A stretch of DNA of 64,000 nucleotides, from positions 10,164,001 through 10,228,000 of the forward strand of contig NC_071671.1 of the NCBI RefSeq assembly GCF_028554725.1, given 5' to 3'. The translations under genes were made by a program, and so were the position numbers. The notes beneath the pieces are model-generated. The model searched no databases. It saw only the letters and a list, made by a program, of their open reading frames with translations, and had not been told where the DNA came from. The DNA is from Zeugodacus cucurbitae. Taxonomy: Eukaryota > Arthropoda > Insecta > Diptera > Tephritidae. Shown here piece after piece: positions 20,505 through 31,017 of the stretch. Positions within the stretch are counted from its first letter, which is position 1; the number at the start of each line of letters is the position of its first letter.

Positions 20505-21991
20505 TTTATACTCTCGCAACAAAAGTTGCTAAAGAGAGTATAATAATTTTGTCCACATAACGGTTGTTTGTAAGTCCTAAAACTAAACGAGTTAGATATA
20601 GGGTTATATATAGCAAAGTGATCAGGGTGACGAGTAAAGTTCAAATCCGGATGTCTGTCTGTCCGTGCGTCCGTCTGTCCATTCGTGCAAGCTGTAACTT
20701 GAGTAAAAATTGAGATATCTTAATGAAACTTGGAACACGTGTTCCTTGGCACCATAAGAAGGTTAAGTTCGATGGGCGGAATCGGACCACTGCCACGCCC
20801 ACAAAATGGCGATAACCAAAAACACATGAAGAGCTATAACTAAGCCATAAATAAAGTTATGAAAAAATTTGGAACATAGGATTGCATTAGGGAGGGGCAC
20901 ATTTGAATGTAATTTTTTTGTAAAAGTGGGCGTGACCCCGCCCCCAAATAGGTTTTTTGTATATATCTTGCAAACCAATAAAGCTATATTAGCCAAACTT
21001 TCTGCAGTCATTTCTTTTAGCCGTTTCCCTATACAGTCCAAAAATGAAAGAAATCGGATAATAACCACGCCCACCTCTCATACAAAGGTTAGGTTGAAAA
21101 TTGCTAAAAGTGGGTTAACTCACTAACGAAAAACGTCAGAAATACTAAATTTTGCAGAAGAAATAGCAGAAGTAAGCTGCACTCAGATATTTTTACAAAA
21201 TGGGAAATGGGCGTGGCATCGCCCACTTATGGGTCAAAAACCATATCTCAGGAACTACTCGACAGATTTCAATGAATTTTATTGACACCCTGATGACATG
21301 TGTGGAAAATGGATGAAATCGGTTCACAACCACGACTACTTTCTTTATAACTCAATTTTGAATTCCATCTGAATCCTTCACTTTATAATATATACATTAG
21401 GAACCAATGATGATAGCGAAATAAAACTTTACACAAATACAGTATATGATCTGTGGCATCACTTGTGAAAAAATTGTCGAAAACGGACCATAACTTTTCA
21501 AGGCCCCAGATATCGAACATGTTGAACTTAGCGCCTAAGGTTAAATTTTAAACGTAAATATGGGTAAATCTATCAGATGATTTAATGTAATTCAGAGGAA
21601 ATTGATTTCTTCAAATAGTGTGTCTCTGTTCCAAAAATTATTAAAATCGGGTCACAACATCTCCTAGCTCCCATATACCTAATTAAAGGTTTTTCAAAAA
21701 TTCATTGGGCTTTATTACGCATATAAGTATTGGTTAATAAGTGATATATCTTAGCAAAATTAAGTGAGCGTATAGTATTGGATATAGTGTACCTTGCTGG
21801 CGAAATTGAATGAAATCGGTTCAGGAATTACCTCAGCCCTCATATCTATATATGACGATTTTCGTTATTCTATTAAACTTTATGCCGAATTTATGGGTAA
21901 ATTTGTGCGTTATCTTAATAAAATTTCTTCAATAAATTGCGAGAGTATAAAATGTTCGGTTACACCCGAACTTAGCGTTTCCTTACTTGTT
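20505..21991 (+). mobile_element. HINE/DINE-1-like element, family 1, near full length (copy c)
   Basis: Non-coding Helitron relative. The 5' sub-terminal block TATACTCTCGCAAC is followed by a small hairpin (AAGTTGC, GAGAGTATAAT). Then comes a GTCT/GTCC tetramer array at about 20652-20683, a long core, the 3' sub-terminal block TTGCGAGAGTATA (inverse of the 5' one), and a terminal hairpin GTTCGG TTACA CCCGAAC with the end CCTTACTTGTT. This order of parts matches DINE-1/HINE elements, which are mobilised by Helentron-type rolling-circle enzymes. It is the reference copy for nine others here. Confidence 0.82.
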
Positions 21992-22489
21992 CACTTTTGT
22001 ATTGCTTCAAATTTTAGCTCTAATTCGCGCATTTACAATACACTGTACTGTTTGACGCTAACTGTTATAAGTATGTATTAACAGCTGGCAAAAGCTCTCT
22101 GTCCAAGTGTCATAAAGTGTGAATTGAGCTTGTAGCTGTTAATACTGTTAATTAGTTTGGGAAAAGTTTATTTTTTATGAAATTCTTACTAAACAACATT
22201 TATTTGCTATTTTATATACTTCAATTATTTATTTAATTTACTTATTTCTTTATTATTTCCAACTTATTTATTTTTATTTTTTTTCACCAAAAGAAAAAAA
22301 AATTAATTAATTAATTGTGATAATTTCTTTGCTACCGTTTCGTTCCTATATATATGTATGTGCACAACAACACAACAACTGTGTGACCTCGTTTCTAACC
22401 GTATACTCGTATGTGTGCATGTGTGCGTCTAAATATTTGTTCACAAATTTGTTGGCCAAAACAAATAAACACCTAACGGCACGCCACAG
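21992..22489. other. AT-rich spacer
   Basis: No feature was recognised. It includes TTAATTAATTAATT at 22302-22315 and leads into the candidate exon at 22490. Confidence 0.4.
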
Positions 22490-22611
22490 AAGATATCGAG
22501 GTAACGTTACGCATACCACCGGGCCATCATCATCATGGCAGCAAGAAGATACACCGTAATCCGTTAAGAAATCTGGATCTCGACTTTAAATTCGATGTTA
22601 ATTCGTTTTAG
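22490..22611 (+). CDS. Candidate terminal coding exon (39 residues plus stop)
   Basis: Not recognised. A branch-point-like CCTAACGG and acceptor GCCACAG (ending 22489) precede a frame that reads DIEVTLRIPPG, HHHHGSKKIHRNPL, RNLDLDFKFDVNSF, then TAG at 22609-22611. An in-frame TAA upstream (22473-22475) means the frame is usable only as an exon that begins after it. The alternation of hydrophobic and charged residues and the C-terminal LDLDFKFDV look protein-like. It could be the last or an alternative last exon of a + strand gene. The polypyrimidine tract is poor, which lowers confidence. Confidence 0.35.
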
Positions 22612-24069
22612 CTACCTACCACAAATGCAACTACACAAATCGGTGTGTGTGGTGAGAGAGTTGAAATTTTCGTGAAATTTTACCTAAAACTATAAAGGCA
22701 TCATTGCGTTTCGTTTCTGTGTACTAGTTGTGCTTTAGCTGAAATTCTATAATCACATAAATTTAATGTTTCTTAAGCATGTTTCTTGCTTACATCGTGC
22801 CATACATTCATATATACTCCTACATGTGTGTTCTATTGGATAATCTCATATTTACTTCGCATAGTGCTCTCTGGGTGTTTCTCGTGTTTCTAGATGTTTT
22901 AATGTGAGTTTTAGTGAATCGTGAGAATTTATACTCTGCTCTATATATATAGTGTGCACGTTTTTTTAATACTTTAAATTAATTACTTTTCGAAATTTTA
23001 ATTAATCTGTTTACTTTTTCGAAACTATTGATATTGATGATGCATGTTGATATATAACCTAATTGGCCTACATATCTATATATACCATATATGTTAAATG
23101 TTTTGGATTATTCTTCATTAAATTTGTATAATTCATTCCTTCATATCTTTATAACGGTATTACATGGAGTGCTTCTCAAAGCTCTCTCTCTCTCTCTCTG
23201 TACTTAGTTAACTGTTATGTTAATGTTGTTAACAGCGAATGTTTCATGCTCACTCTGTTAGTCGCTCGTCTTTCTTTCACTGACATTTAAAGTTAACATG
23301 ACATGTGCTTTCCGCTCTTTCTCTCTTTGTGTCATCTCTACGTTTCTATTTGTTATTTCAGTAGTTACATTATATATATGTATATTCAATATTTTTAAAT
23401 TTTCTTAATAAAACATATAATTTAGTTATTCATTTAAGCATTGAGCTCTTCTATGTGTAAAAATCGTTCCGTTTGTGATACTATTTCTCATAGATTAGTT
23501 TAATTCATAATCAGATCTGTTCTGAACTTCGATTCGGTAAATAAATAAATTGGAGTGGTTTATTTTGATACCTTTAGATCTTAACAGATATCGATATATG
23601 ATATCAATATAATTACTTATCGAATTATGATATCGACATTAAGAATCACAAAATTTTATTTTCAAAATCGATATGATATACCTATATGACAACCTTCAAG
23701 TAGTAATCAATTAATTATGACTGCGAAAAATTGTCTCGAATCGAAGTTCATTATCAGCTATAAGTTATATATTTTGATTTGCTAATATTTTTTTGTATTT
23801 AACATTTCTTGCAGGTAAATATAAGAACAGATCTGGATTTTTTTAAACTAAACATTTATACAGGTATGTTAATTATAATAACCGTTATATCACTAAACAC
23901 TGTAAATAGTGAAAGCTCTGCAATGTAAAATTGACATTTTTGTAATTCTAACTGTATACTAATGGCTTAAAAAGCTTGAAAGCTTGTGCAAAGTAACTCA
24001 ATGTGTTAAGAAAAAAATTTACATATAATGAGCTTTCTTCAATTGAGCCATATTGCCTCTAGATAACAT
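22612..24069. other. Spacer, AT-rich, no recognised gene
   Basis: A (CT)n run lies at about 23180-23199, with several palindromic ATATCGATAT-type words near 23590-23640. No open frame of note. Confidence 0.4.
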
Positions 24070-24525
24070 TTTTATACTCTCGCAACATGTTGCGCGGAGT
24101 GGACAGAAACTAGTGGACCGATTTCAATAAAATTCAATTGATAATATTTTCTTGACACCCTCATGACACGGATGGAATATGGGTGAAATCGGTTCAAAAT
24201 CACGCCAACTTTCCATATAACTCAATTTTGAATTCCATCTTTAATTGAAGATATCGGAATACTACTTTACACATTTGAGTCGTGGCATCACTAATGGAAA
24301 AATTGTTGAAATCGGACTATAACGTTTCAAGTCCCCAACTATGAAACAAAACTCAGTGCCTAAGTATAATTTTTACCGAAAACACGAAATAAATCTCTCA
24401 GATATTTTAATATAATACAGAGGGAATCTTTTAATAGAGTGACTCTGTCCCAAAAATGGTTAAAATCGGGTTATAACTTCCCCTATTTCCTAAATACCTA
24501 ACTATAGGGTTTTCAAAAACTTTTA
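24070..24525 (+). mobile_element. HINE family 1, internally deleted (copy d)
   Basis: The 5' block TATACTCTCGCAAC is at 24073-24086. It jumps within 30 bp to the second half of the core (ACCGATTTCAATAAAATTC; GGTGAAATCGGTTC), and the homology fades near 24525. The 3' hairpin end is missing. Confidence 0.7.
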
Positions 24526-24759
24526 CGCAGGGCTGTCGGTTCTTTTTGAAATCATCGAGAACTTCTTGGCTTGACGCACGTCTCTCATCGCTAAGAAAGC
24601 TCTGTTTTCTCGTAAAAAAATTGGTTAGCGGATATAGTAGAGAACTCTTCTTGGTAGCTTCAGTCACAAGGAGGATCCTAATTAGAGTCTCAAAAATAAA
24701 TTTATATATTTTTTATAATGTATATGTAAAATGTATTTTGAAAGTGGTGATTCTTATAT

Positions 24760-24921
24760 GAAGTTCGAATCATCATAATCCACAAAAAAATAAATATAGT
24801 TAGAGAGACTTCGAGTTATGGAAGTTGATTTGTATGAAATTGGACTTCTATTGTCAATTCAAGAGTTAGAGTTATGGAGATCTTCGAGTTATAGAAGTTC
24901 GAGTTATGGAAGTTCAGTCTT
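24760..24921. mobile_element. Pogo/Tigger-like MITE 2
   Basis: It shares AATCATCATAATCCACAAAAAA, read as adjacent words, and TTCGAGTTATGGAAGTTCAG with the copy at 20239. The left CAG end is eroded. Older than the other two copies. Confidence 0.65.
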
Positions 24922-25304
24922 TTTCATTAAAGTTTCAGCATTTCAAATTCTAACTGCTTTAAAGAGCTTTCAGTTTGAATATCCACACCACTGCCTTGAG
25001 TTATTCAATAATTGTTCGCTTTCAATTGTGAGTGTCAACATTGCCGTGAAATTGAAACACTCTTACAATGGAGCTTTCTAAGCACCTGTATAACGGTATA
25101 TGTAGTTATTATAGAAATGACGTTGCATATAATATCCAAATACATACTTAAAACGAACAATGTGTTTTCTAGGTTGGTAGGTTATGGGCGATACATTTGC
25201 ATGCCAACCGTGAACCATTTTCTGAACTACTCATTTCCATTTCCGCAAATTCCTACTGCGTCAGCTGATTTGAGTGTTTACCGTTACTTTATTGCACAAC
25301 TATT

Positions 25305-25341
25305 TATAAATAATCTCCCAACCCCCAAACCCCGCTCAGTT
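25305..25341 (+). promoter_or_regulatory. Predicted RNA polymerase II core promoter (TATA box + initiator)
   Basis: TATAAATA at 25305-25312 is followed by the arthropod initiator TCAGTT at 25336-25341, with the predicted start A at 25338. The box begins 33 bp upstream, close to optimal fly spacing. Upstream are TGCGTCAGC and an E-box CAGCTG (about 25257-25267). No DPE was found at +28. This is the best-spaced core promoter pair noticed in the window. Confidence 0.5.
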
Positions 25342-25954
25342 TACTACAGAGCTTTCACTCAGCGCTTATTTTTTGCTTGAGAAGCTCGCTCTTATCACTC
25401 GTACGTTTCATGACAATTTCGTTCCATTGCTAAACGAAACACTCAATTACTGGTTGGTGCTTTGTGTCGTTTGCCTGCGTTCCGTCCAGGACGCAAAGCA
25501 CAAAACCAATTCAAAACAGAACCGCAAACAGCGCACAACAAGCGTACCTTGGAGGCAACAGCTCTATAGGCCAGTGTTACAAATCGACCGAAGCGTTCAA
25601 TTCGAAAGGTTCTCTGGTGTTTGAGTGCGCGCGTCAATTCACGACTCATCAATTTTTTGGTGAAGTTTCCCACAACACTGTTGTAAAGTGTCTACCATAC
25701 ATATTAAACCAGTGTGTTGTTATCGAACATCACTCCAGTGTTATAACTCGAGAACATTTTTGTCGCAGAGAGCGCGCTAAACTCACTTGTTTTTGTGACC
25801 ATCTTCGAGTGATAAGAACACAAGTTTAACGGTTATCGCGTTGCTTTAACTATATTTGTAAGAGCTCTATATTGGAACTTACAACATCTTTAAAGGTATT
25901 GAGTGATAACGGTACATTAATCCAAATCTACAACTTTGAAGCCGTGATAATCAG
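25338..25954 (+). other. Possible 5' UTR exon downstream of the predicted promoter
   Basis: The sequence after the predicted start is clearly less AT-rich than its surroundings for about 450 bp. Several frames are open, but none has a convincing ATG start; the longest, 25464-25829, begins at a GTG. A good splice donor, TCAG|GTATGTG, lies at 25954/25955. A non-coding first exon is therefore the simplest reading. No downstream coding exon could be assigned. Confidence 0.35.
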
Positions 25955-27344
25955 GTATGTGATTAAATTGTATGAACATGTTATCTATATAGGTGTACAT
26001 ATTTGTCAAAGGGAGTTGATATTTGTAGTAATTTAGTTTATACTGTTATTAAATACAGTGTAAGTAGAGTGGAAGAAGATAGATCATTACAAAATTTACC
26101 TTTCGAGGGTGGGTTGGGCACTAATTAGCTGTTATAACAAGTCTTTCACTTTATTGAAGAATGGGATGGACAAAGACATTAAAGTTGTTGAAACGCTTTA
26201 TCAGAGATGTTGGCAGATTTTGCTGGATGTTCAAAATAGAATCAGTTGAAGAAAACAACAAGCGTAAAAAAATAGTTTTCATAGAACTTTTGAAGAGAAA
26301 TGCACTCGATATAGTCCAAAAAAAGAGAACCATTAAAATATTCATGAAAATCCATTAATGTCTTAAAAAAAATTATGACACATAAAAACTATTTTGAGGT
26401 TAGAAAATCTGATGAGGTCAAATTCGGACGCAACAACCTCAAAAAACTCCCTAGAAACGAGTTTCAAGCGAATCCGATGAATTTCGGATCCGCCATTTTA
26501 AATTTAGAAAAGCCGACACCTGGTAATTTGTGTCCACGAAAACCTCCGAGTAATGAGTTCCATGCGAACTCGATGAATTGTATAAAAGCTGTTCGTCATA
26601 TTGGTAATTTGGAGTTATGTCACAACCCTGATCTGACAGAGTTAAATGGTCCTCAGCTACGGTTTCAAGGACCCTGAAAAACATAAGGTACACATAGTAA
26701 GACCCTTAGGCCAGAACCAAACTTTTTTTTTTAGTTATCTTGAGTGAAAGGAAAGTTCATAGTAATCCCTTCTCTTAAGATTCTTCGTTTTCGTTTATAA
26801 ATATATTCATCAGATTTCGAAGAAAGAAAGAGGCATTTTATATGTAAAATTAATTACTAAAAAATTTCTAGTTGAGTATTCGAATTATTTACTCTAAGAT
26901 CAGCAAGATTCATGTTAATATTATTCATATAACTCGTTTTCTAACCGAACCACATGTTATAATATCAACCAGAATTTTTAATATTTTATTTTATTTTGGG
27001 TATTTGGGAGATTCGGATAGATATAAACTTATTTCGTCTATTCGGATCACATTGGATATATTTATGATATGATATACAATATATGATATATGTATTCGAA
27101 GCATATATGTATATCAAAAATTGAGAAAGGGGGAGAGTTAGGGAAGGTAGTCTGTTAGATATAAAATTTCGCCAAAAAGTGAGCTATGCTTATTGTCCAG
27201 TTTTGTTTTGAGTAGTGCTACATTAGACCAAACTATATCAATATCACCGTTATAGTTTGTACGAGCAGATAGTCGGACAAACAGATTACCGAAAATCAAT
27301 ACGTGTTTTTATTCTGATAATTTTTATATATTATACTAGCAGAC
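25955..27344. other. Spacer with an unassigned repeat block
   Basis: Apart from the two-unit repeat at 26444-26640, no gene or known element was recognised. Confidence 0.35.
26444..26640. repeat. Two-unit imperfect tandem repeat, period about 95 bp
   Basis: Unit 1 (from 26444: AAAACTCCCTAGAAACGAGT, then CGAATCCGATGAATT) and unit 2 (from 26539: AAAACCTCCGAGTAATGAGT, then CGAACTCGATGAATT) align. TGGTAATTTG follows each unit. A 100-codon frame (26375-26677) runs through both. Repeat-derived sequence of unknown family is likelier than a gene. Confidence 0.55.
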
Positions 27345-28280
27345 CCGGCAACACGTTTTTGTGGCTAAGGTATACATTAAATTAGTAAATTTTTCAATAC
27401 AGAGAAAAGATTCTTACGCATAGAGATGAAAAAGTTATAGCCGCTAAATTTGAAAATTCTTAATATATATTATTGTAGATCTATATTAATCGTAAATCAT
27501 CATAATTTGTTATAATTTGAATTGTAATCGTATATTGAAGTATGTAACAAATGAGCATATTTCAAAGTTGGCTCAAATTTGGCCTCGATGACTATACTGA
27601 TTACATTCTTCACAGCCAGTCTTGTTATATTGAAAAGTCGATAAATATTGAAGTCAACCCACACTTCTTTTAATTGCAAGTGATTGTGGATAGTCCAGGA
27701 AATTTTAAATAGTCTGTGGGACATACTGGTTTGTAGCTGTGTCAACTCTCCTGGAAGGAGAAGGAGACTAAATTGTAGCATTAAGATCACAGAGCTCACC
27801 GAGCTGTTTTTTACCACAAATAGTCATTTATGGTTATCATATTGTGGTTTCACGTCAGGAAAAAGACGATGAATAAGCTTCTCCTTCGAATTAATGAAGT
27901 GACAGAAATCTGTTTGAAATGTTATTAATCCATCGAGGTGTCAACTGGGACGCTACCATTTCCAACTGCTTCCACAATCGCAATTTGATATTGTTTCGAA
28001 ATCACTCTTATATTAGTTGTTAATTGGCGATTCTTTATGTGTCGCCACAAATTAGATTTAGGCATGCGATTAGTTCGTCAGCAACAGTTGATTCAGGAAT
28101 AATTGGAAGGGTCTGGCGTAAATCACCTGCCAACAGAATCATGTCTCTAACAAAACCGTTTTAGTTGTCGCGTAAATCCTTTAAAGTCCTGTGCAGTTCT
28201 TCTTGAATATCTGGAAAATCTTCACTATATCGCTATTTTTGGCGATTTTGCAGACTGGTTTATCATTGATTTGCAATTTA

Positions 28281-29584
28281 AAGGGTGATTTTTTAAGAGC
28301 TTGATAACTTTTTTAAAAAAAAAAGCATAAAATTTGCAAAATCTCATCGGTTCTTTATTTGAAACGTTAGATTGGTTCATGACATTTACTTTTTGAAGAT
28401 AATTTCATTTAAATGTTGACCGCGGCTGCGTCTTAGGTGGTCCATTCGGAAAGTCCAATTTTGGGCAACTTTTTCGAGCATTTCGGCCGGAATAGCCCGA
28501 ATTTCTTCGGAAATGTTGTCTTCCAAAGCTGGAATAGTTGCTGGCTTATTTCTGTAGACTTTAGACTTGACGTAGCCCCACAAAAAATAGTCTAAAGGCG
28601 TTAAATCGCATGATCTTGGTGGCCAACTTACGGGTCCATTTCTTGAGATGAATTGTTCTCCGAAGTTTTCCCTCAAAATGGCCATAGAATCGCGAGCTGT
28701 GTGGCATGTAGCGCCATCTTGTTGAAACCACATGTCAACCAAGTTCAGTTCTTCCATTTTTGGCAACAAAAAGTTTGTTAGCATCGAACGATAGCGATCG
28801 CCATTCACCGTAACGTTGCGTCCAACAGCATCTTTGAAAAAATACGGTCCAATGATTCCACCAGCGTACAAACCACACCAAACAGTGCATTTTTCGGGAT
28901 GCATGGGCAGTTCTTGAACGGCTTCTGGTTGCTCTTCACCCCAAATGCGGCAATTTTGCTTATTTACGTAGCCATTCAACCAGAAATGAGCCTCATCGCT
29001 GAACAAAATTTGTCGATAAAAAAGCGGATTTTCTGCCAACTTTTCTAGGGCCCATTCACTGAAAATTCGACGTTGTGGCAGATCGTTCGGCTTCAGTTCT
29101 TGCACGAGCTGTATTTTATACGGTTTTACACCAAGATCTTTGCGTAAAATCTTCCATGTGGTCGAATAACACAAACCCAATTGCTGCGAACGGCGACGAA
29201 TCGACATTTCACGGTCTTCAGCCACACTCTCAGAAACAGACGCAATATTCTCTTCTGTACGCACTGTACGCATTCGTGTGGTTGGTTTAATGTCCAATAA
29301 AGTAAACTGAGTGCGAAACTTGGTCACAATCGCATTAATTGTTTGCTCACTTGGTCGATTATGTAGACCATAAATCGGACGTAAAGCGCGAAACACATTT
29401 CGAACCGAACACTGATTTTGGTAATAAAATTCAATGATTTGCAAGCGTTGCTCGTTAGTAAGTCTATTCATGATGAAATGTCAAAGCATACTGAGCATCT
29501 TTCTCTTTGACACCATGTCTGAAATCCCACGTGATCTGTCAAATACTAATGCATGAAAATCCTAACCTCAAAAAAATCACCCGT
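28281..29584 (-). mobile_element. Complete DD41D mariner-like transposon (1304 bp)
   Basis: The ends are ACGGGTGATTTTTTTGAGG (5', at 29584) and AAGGGTGATTTTTTAAGAGC (3', at 28281), flanked by TA at 28279-28280 and 29585-29586. The short inverted repeats agree over about 13 bp. It carries one intact transposase gene and nothing else. It sits at the junction of a Helitron remnant and a HINE end. Confidence 0.95.
28386..29471 (-). CDS. Mariner-like transposase, DD41D, intact 361 aa
   Basis: Cut-and-paste transposase that binds the element ends and catalyses excision and reinsertion at TA. The start ATG at 29471 gives MNRLTNEQRLQIIEFYYQNQ. Residues about 4-45 form the first helix-turn-helix, and 90-115 (SIRRRSQQLGLCYSTTWKIL) the second. 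Catalytic acidic residues are D159 (LFSDEAHF), D252 (WFQQDGATCH) and D294 (CDLTPLDYFLW), with 41 residues between the last two, hence DD41D. This spacing is that of the rosa-type elements described from tephritid flies. The length fits a full-size enzyme and there are no stops or frameshifts. It is identical over 207 residues to the deleted copy at 3593-4246. Activity is plausible but untested. Confidence 0.95.
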   Translation of the reverse strand: MNRLTNEQRLQIIEFYYQNQCSVRNVFRALRPIYGLHNRPSEQTINAIVTKFRTQFTLLDIKPTTRMRTVRTEENIASVSESVAEDREMSIRRRSQQLGLCYSTTWKILRKDLGVKPYKIQLVQELKPNDLPQRRIFSEWALEKLAENPLFYRQILFSDEAHFWLNGYVNKQNCRIWGEEQPEAVQELPMHPEKCTVWCGLYAGGIIGPYFFKDAVGRNVTVNGDRYRSMLTNFLLPKMEELNLVDMWFQQDGATCHTARDSMAILRENFGEQFISRNGPVSWPPRSCDLTPLDYFLWGYVKSKVYRNKPATIPALEDNISEEIRAIPAEMLEKVAQNWTFRMDHLRRSRGQHLNEIIFKK

Positions 29585-29586
29585 TA

Positions 29587-29745
29587 TGAGTAATTTCAAG
29601 GCCGAATATGCAATTTAACCTTGATGATTTTCTACTGGATTATATGCCGAATATATAGGTCAGATTGTGCGTTATCTTAAAAAAAATAAATTGCGAGAGT
29701 ATAAAATGTTCGATTGCAGCCGAACTTAGCCATTACTTATTGGTT
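29587..29745 (+). mobile_element. HINE family 1, 3' end only (copy e)
   Basis: TATGCCGAATATATAGGTCA, TTGCGAGAGTATAAAATGTT and the hairpin end CGAACTTAGCC at 29726 match the 3' part of copy c. The 5' part is absent. Confidence 0.7.
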
Positions 29746-29989
29746 ACAAATTGTTTTGGGATATCGGGATATTGGGATTTGAGAAATGACAAAAATATTT
29801 TAACAAAGCAACAATGACAACCTTCAAAATATTATTATTTTTTCTTTTCTTTTATTTTGTATTTTTGTTGTCAATTCAAATAAAATTCTCTTATTATTAT
29901 CTTCCTCGCACCATATTTACTTACTTTCTAAACCTTTCTTGGGCTTGCTAGAATTTTTCAAGACTAAAATTAGCCAGATCGGTGTGACC

Positions 29990-30205
29990 GTTCTCAACTT
30001 TTTGCGAGACTAACGAACAGCAATTCATTTTTATGTTTGTAGAGTAGTTTGTATGGGAGATTATAAAAGTGTGGATTTTAGACTTTTTAAGGAACCATCC
30101 TTGTACTTTAAGAAGCATTGCAAAAAAGGAATTAGCGAAATCGGTTCAGCTGTTCTCGAGTTATGCGCTTAGCAACACATTTTGCGATTCATTTTTATAT
30201 TATAG
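29990..30205 (-). mobile_element. Two Helitron 5'-end-like segments in tandem
   Basis: Reading inwards on the minus strand, one segment has ATAAAAATGAATTGCTGTTC then GTTAGTCTCGCAAA (about 30036-30004). The other has ATAAAAATGAATCGCAAAAT then GCGCATAACTCGAGAACAGC (about 30198-30149). Both carry the ATAAAAATGAAT word seen at insect Helitron 5' ends, so ends of two related elements appear to be joined. Confidence 0.5.
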
Positions 30206-30322
30206 AAGATATACATACATATGTAAATAATCTTATCTCTTTATTTCGTCACTTCGATCCACTAAAAAGTTTCAATAATTTTTATAAACACTTTAACCGA
30301 AATTATTTCAAAAAAACATATA

Positions 30323-31017
30323 CGAGGGCTGCTATATATATTTCTGGCCTAATAATGAAAATAGGAATAGTTATCAACGAAAATGGTTTTATTGTTTTTC
30401 AAAATATTCTCCATCAAGATTTATACACTTTTGCATGCGCTCAAACCAATTTTCGAAGAACTTTTTTTGAGCCTTTTTTTTTAGCGATTGTCAAATTGTG
30501 CGGGATCCAACGAGAACAAACCTTTTTTACGGTTGGTGGGAGAAATGCATAGGCATGCCTCTATCTGAAGGTATGTTAGAGGTGACGGTCTTGCATTATC
30601 AGTTCACGTACAGCATCGATGTTTTCTGGCACAACGGCTGTTTTTGGACGACCTTCACGGAATTCGTCTTTGAGCGAGCGTCGGCCACGATTGAATTCGT
30701 TGTACCAGTTTTTCACAGTGCTATAGGATGGTGCTTCATAGCCATACAAAGATTTTAGTTCATCGATGCACTCTTGTCGCGATAATCCACGACGAAAGTT
30801 GTGAAAAATGATCGCACGAAAATGTTCACGAGTTAATTCCATTTTTTGGCCGAGATGATTTTTTTAATTCCCTGTAAATAAAACAATTCACGATTACATG
30901 ACAAAACGTTCTGAGTGATGTTATGCTAAAAAATGTCAAACTTTCCAATGGAAATGTCAGATTGGACCTGACAACACTTAGTGTTGCCTAGGCCAGAAAT
31001 ATATATAGAAGCTCTCG
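30323..31017 (-). mobile_element. Mariner, internally deleted (695 bp)
   Basis: The ~28-bp inverted repeats are CGAGGGCTGCTATATATATT and, on the other strand from 31017, CGAGAGCTTCTATATATATT. TA flanks are at 30321-30322 and 31018-31019. Only the N-terminal part of the transposase remains; the catalytic half has been replaced by a short left arm. A related older fragment lies at 19730. Confidence 0.9.
30576..30842 (-). pseudogene. Mariner transposase N-terminal fragment (88 aa)
   Basis: It starts MELTREHFRAIIFHNFRRGL at 30842 and reads SRQECIDELKSLYGYEAPSY, then GRRSLKDEFREGRPKTAVVP and ENIDAVRELIMQDRHL. This is the first helix-turn-helix and linker of a mariner transposase, without stops. 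The frame ends at the deletion, so no catalytic Asp is encoded. A DNA-binding-only peptide is conceivable but there is no evidence that it is made. Confidence 0.88.

Larger units (their letters stand above)
27345..30205 (-). mobile_element. Decayed Helitron with helicase remnants, interrupted
   Basis: On the minus strand the 3' end reads CCGGGTCTGCTAG at about 27345-27360 (CTAG end, A/T target). The 5' side reads TCTATAATATAAAAATGAAT at about 30205-30186. Between these lie broken helicase parts: DKPVCKIAKNSDI, EELHRTLKDLRDN, MILLAGDLRQTLPIIPEST (the GDFRQ block of PIF1-type helicases), LWRHIKNRQLTTN at 28250-28050, and NITRLAVKNVISIVIEAKF at about 27640-27560. Multiple stops and frameshifts. 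The 28281-29584 transposon and a HINE 3' end (29587) lie inside, so the Rep part is gone. Confidence 0.7.

Noticed and set aside
24431..24667. 78-codon minus-strand frame
   Set aside because: It starts at GTG and half of it lies in HINE sequence; the remaining 45 codons match nothing I know.
25464..25829. 121-codon frame downstream of the predicted promoter
   Set aside because: It begins with GTG, not a normal fly start, and the product has no recognisable feature.
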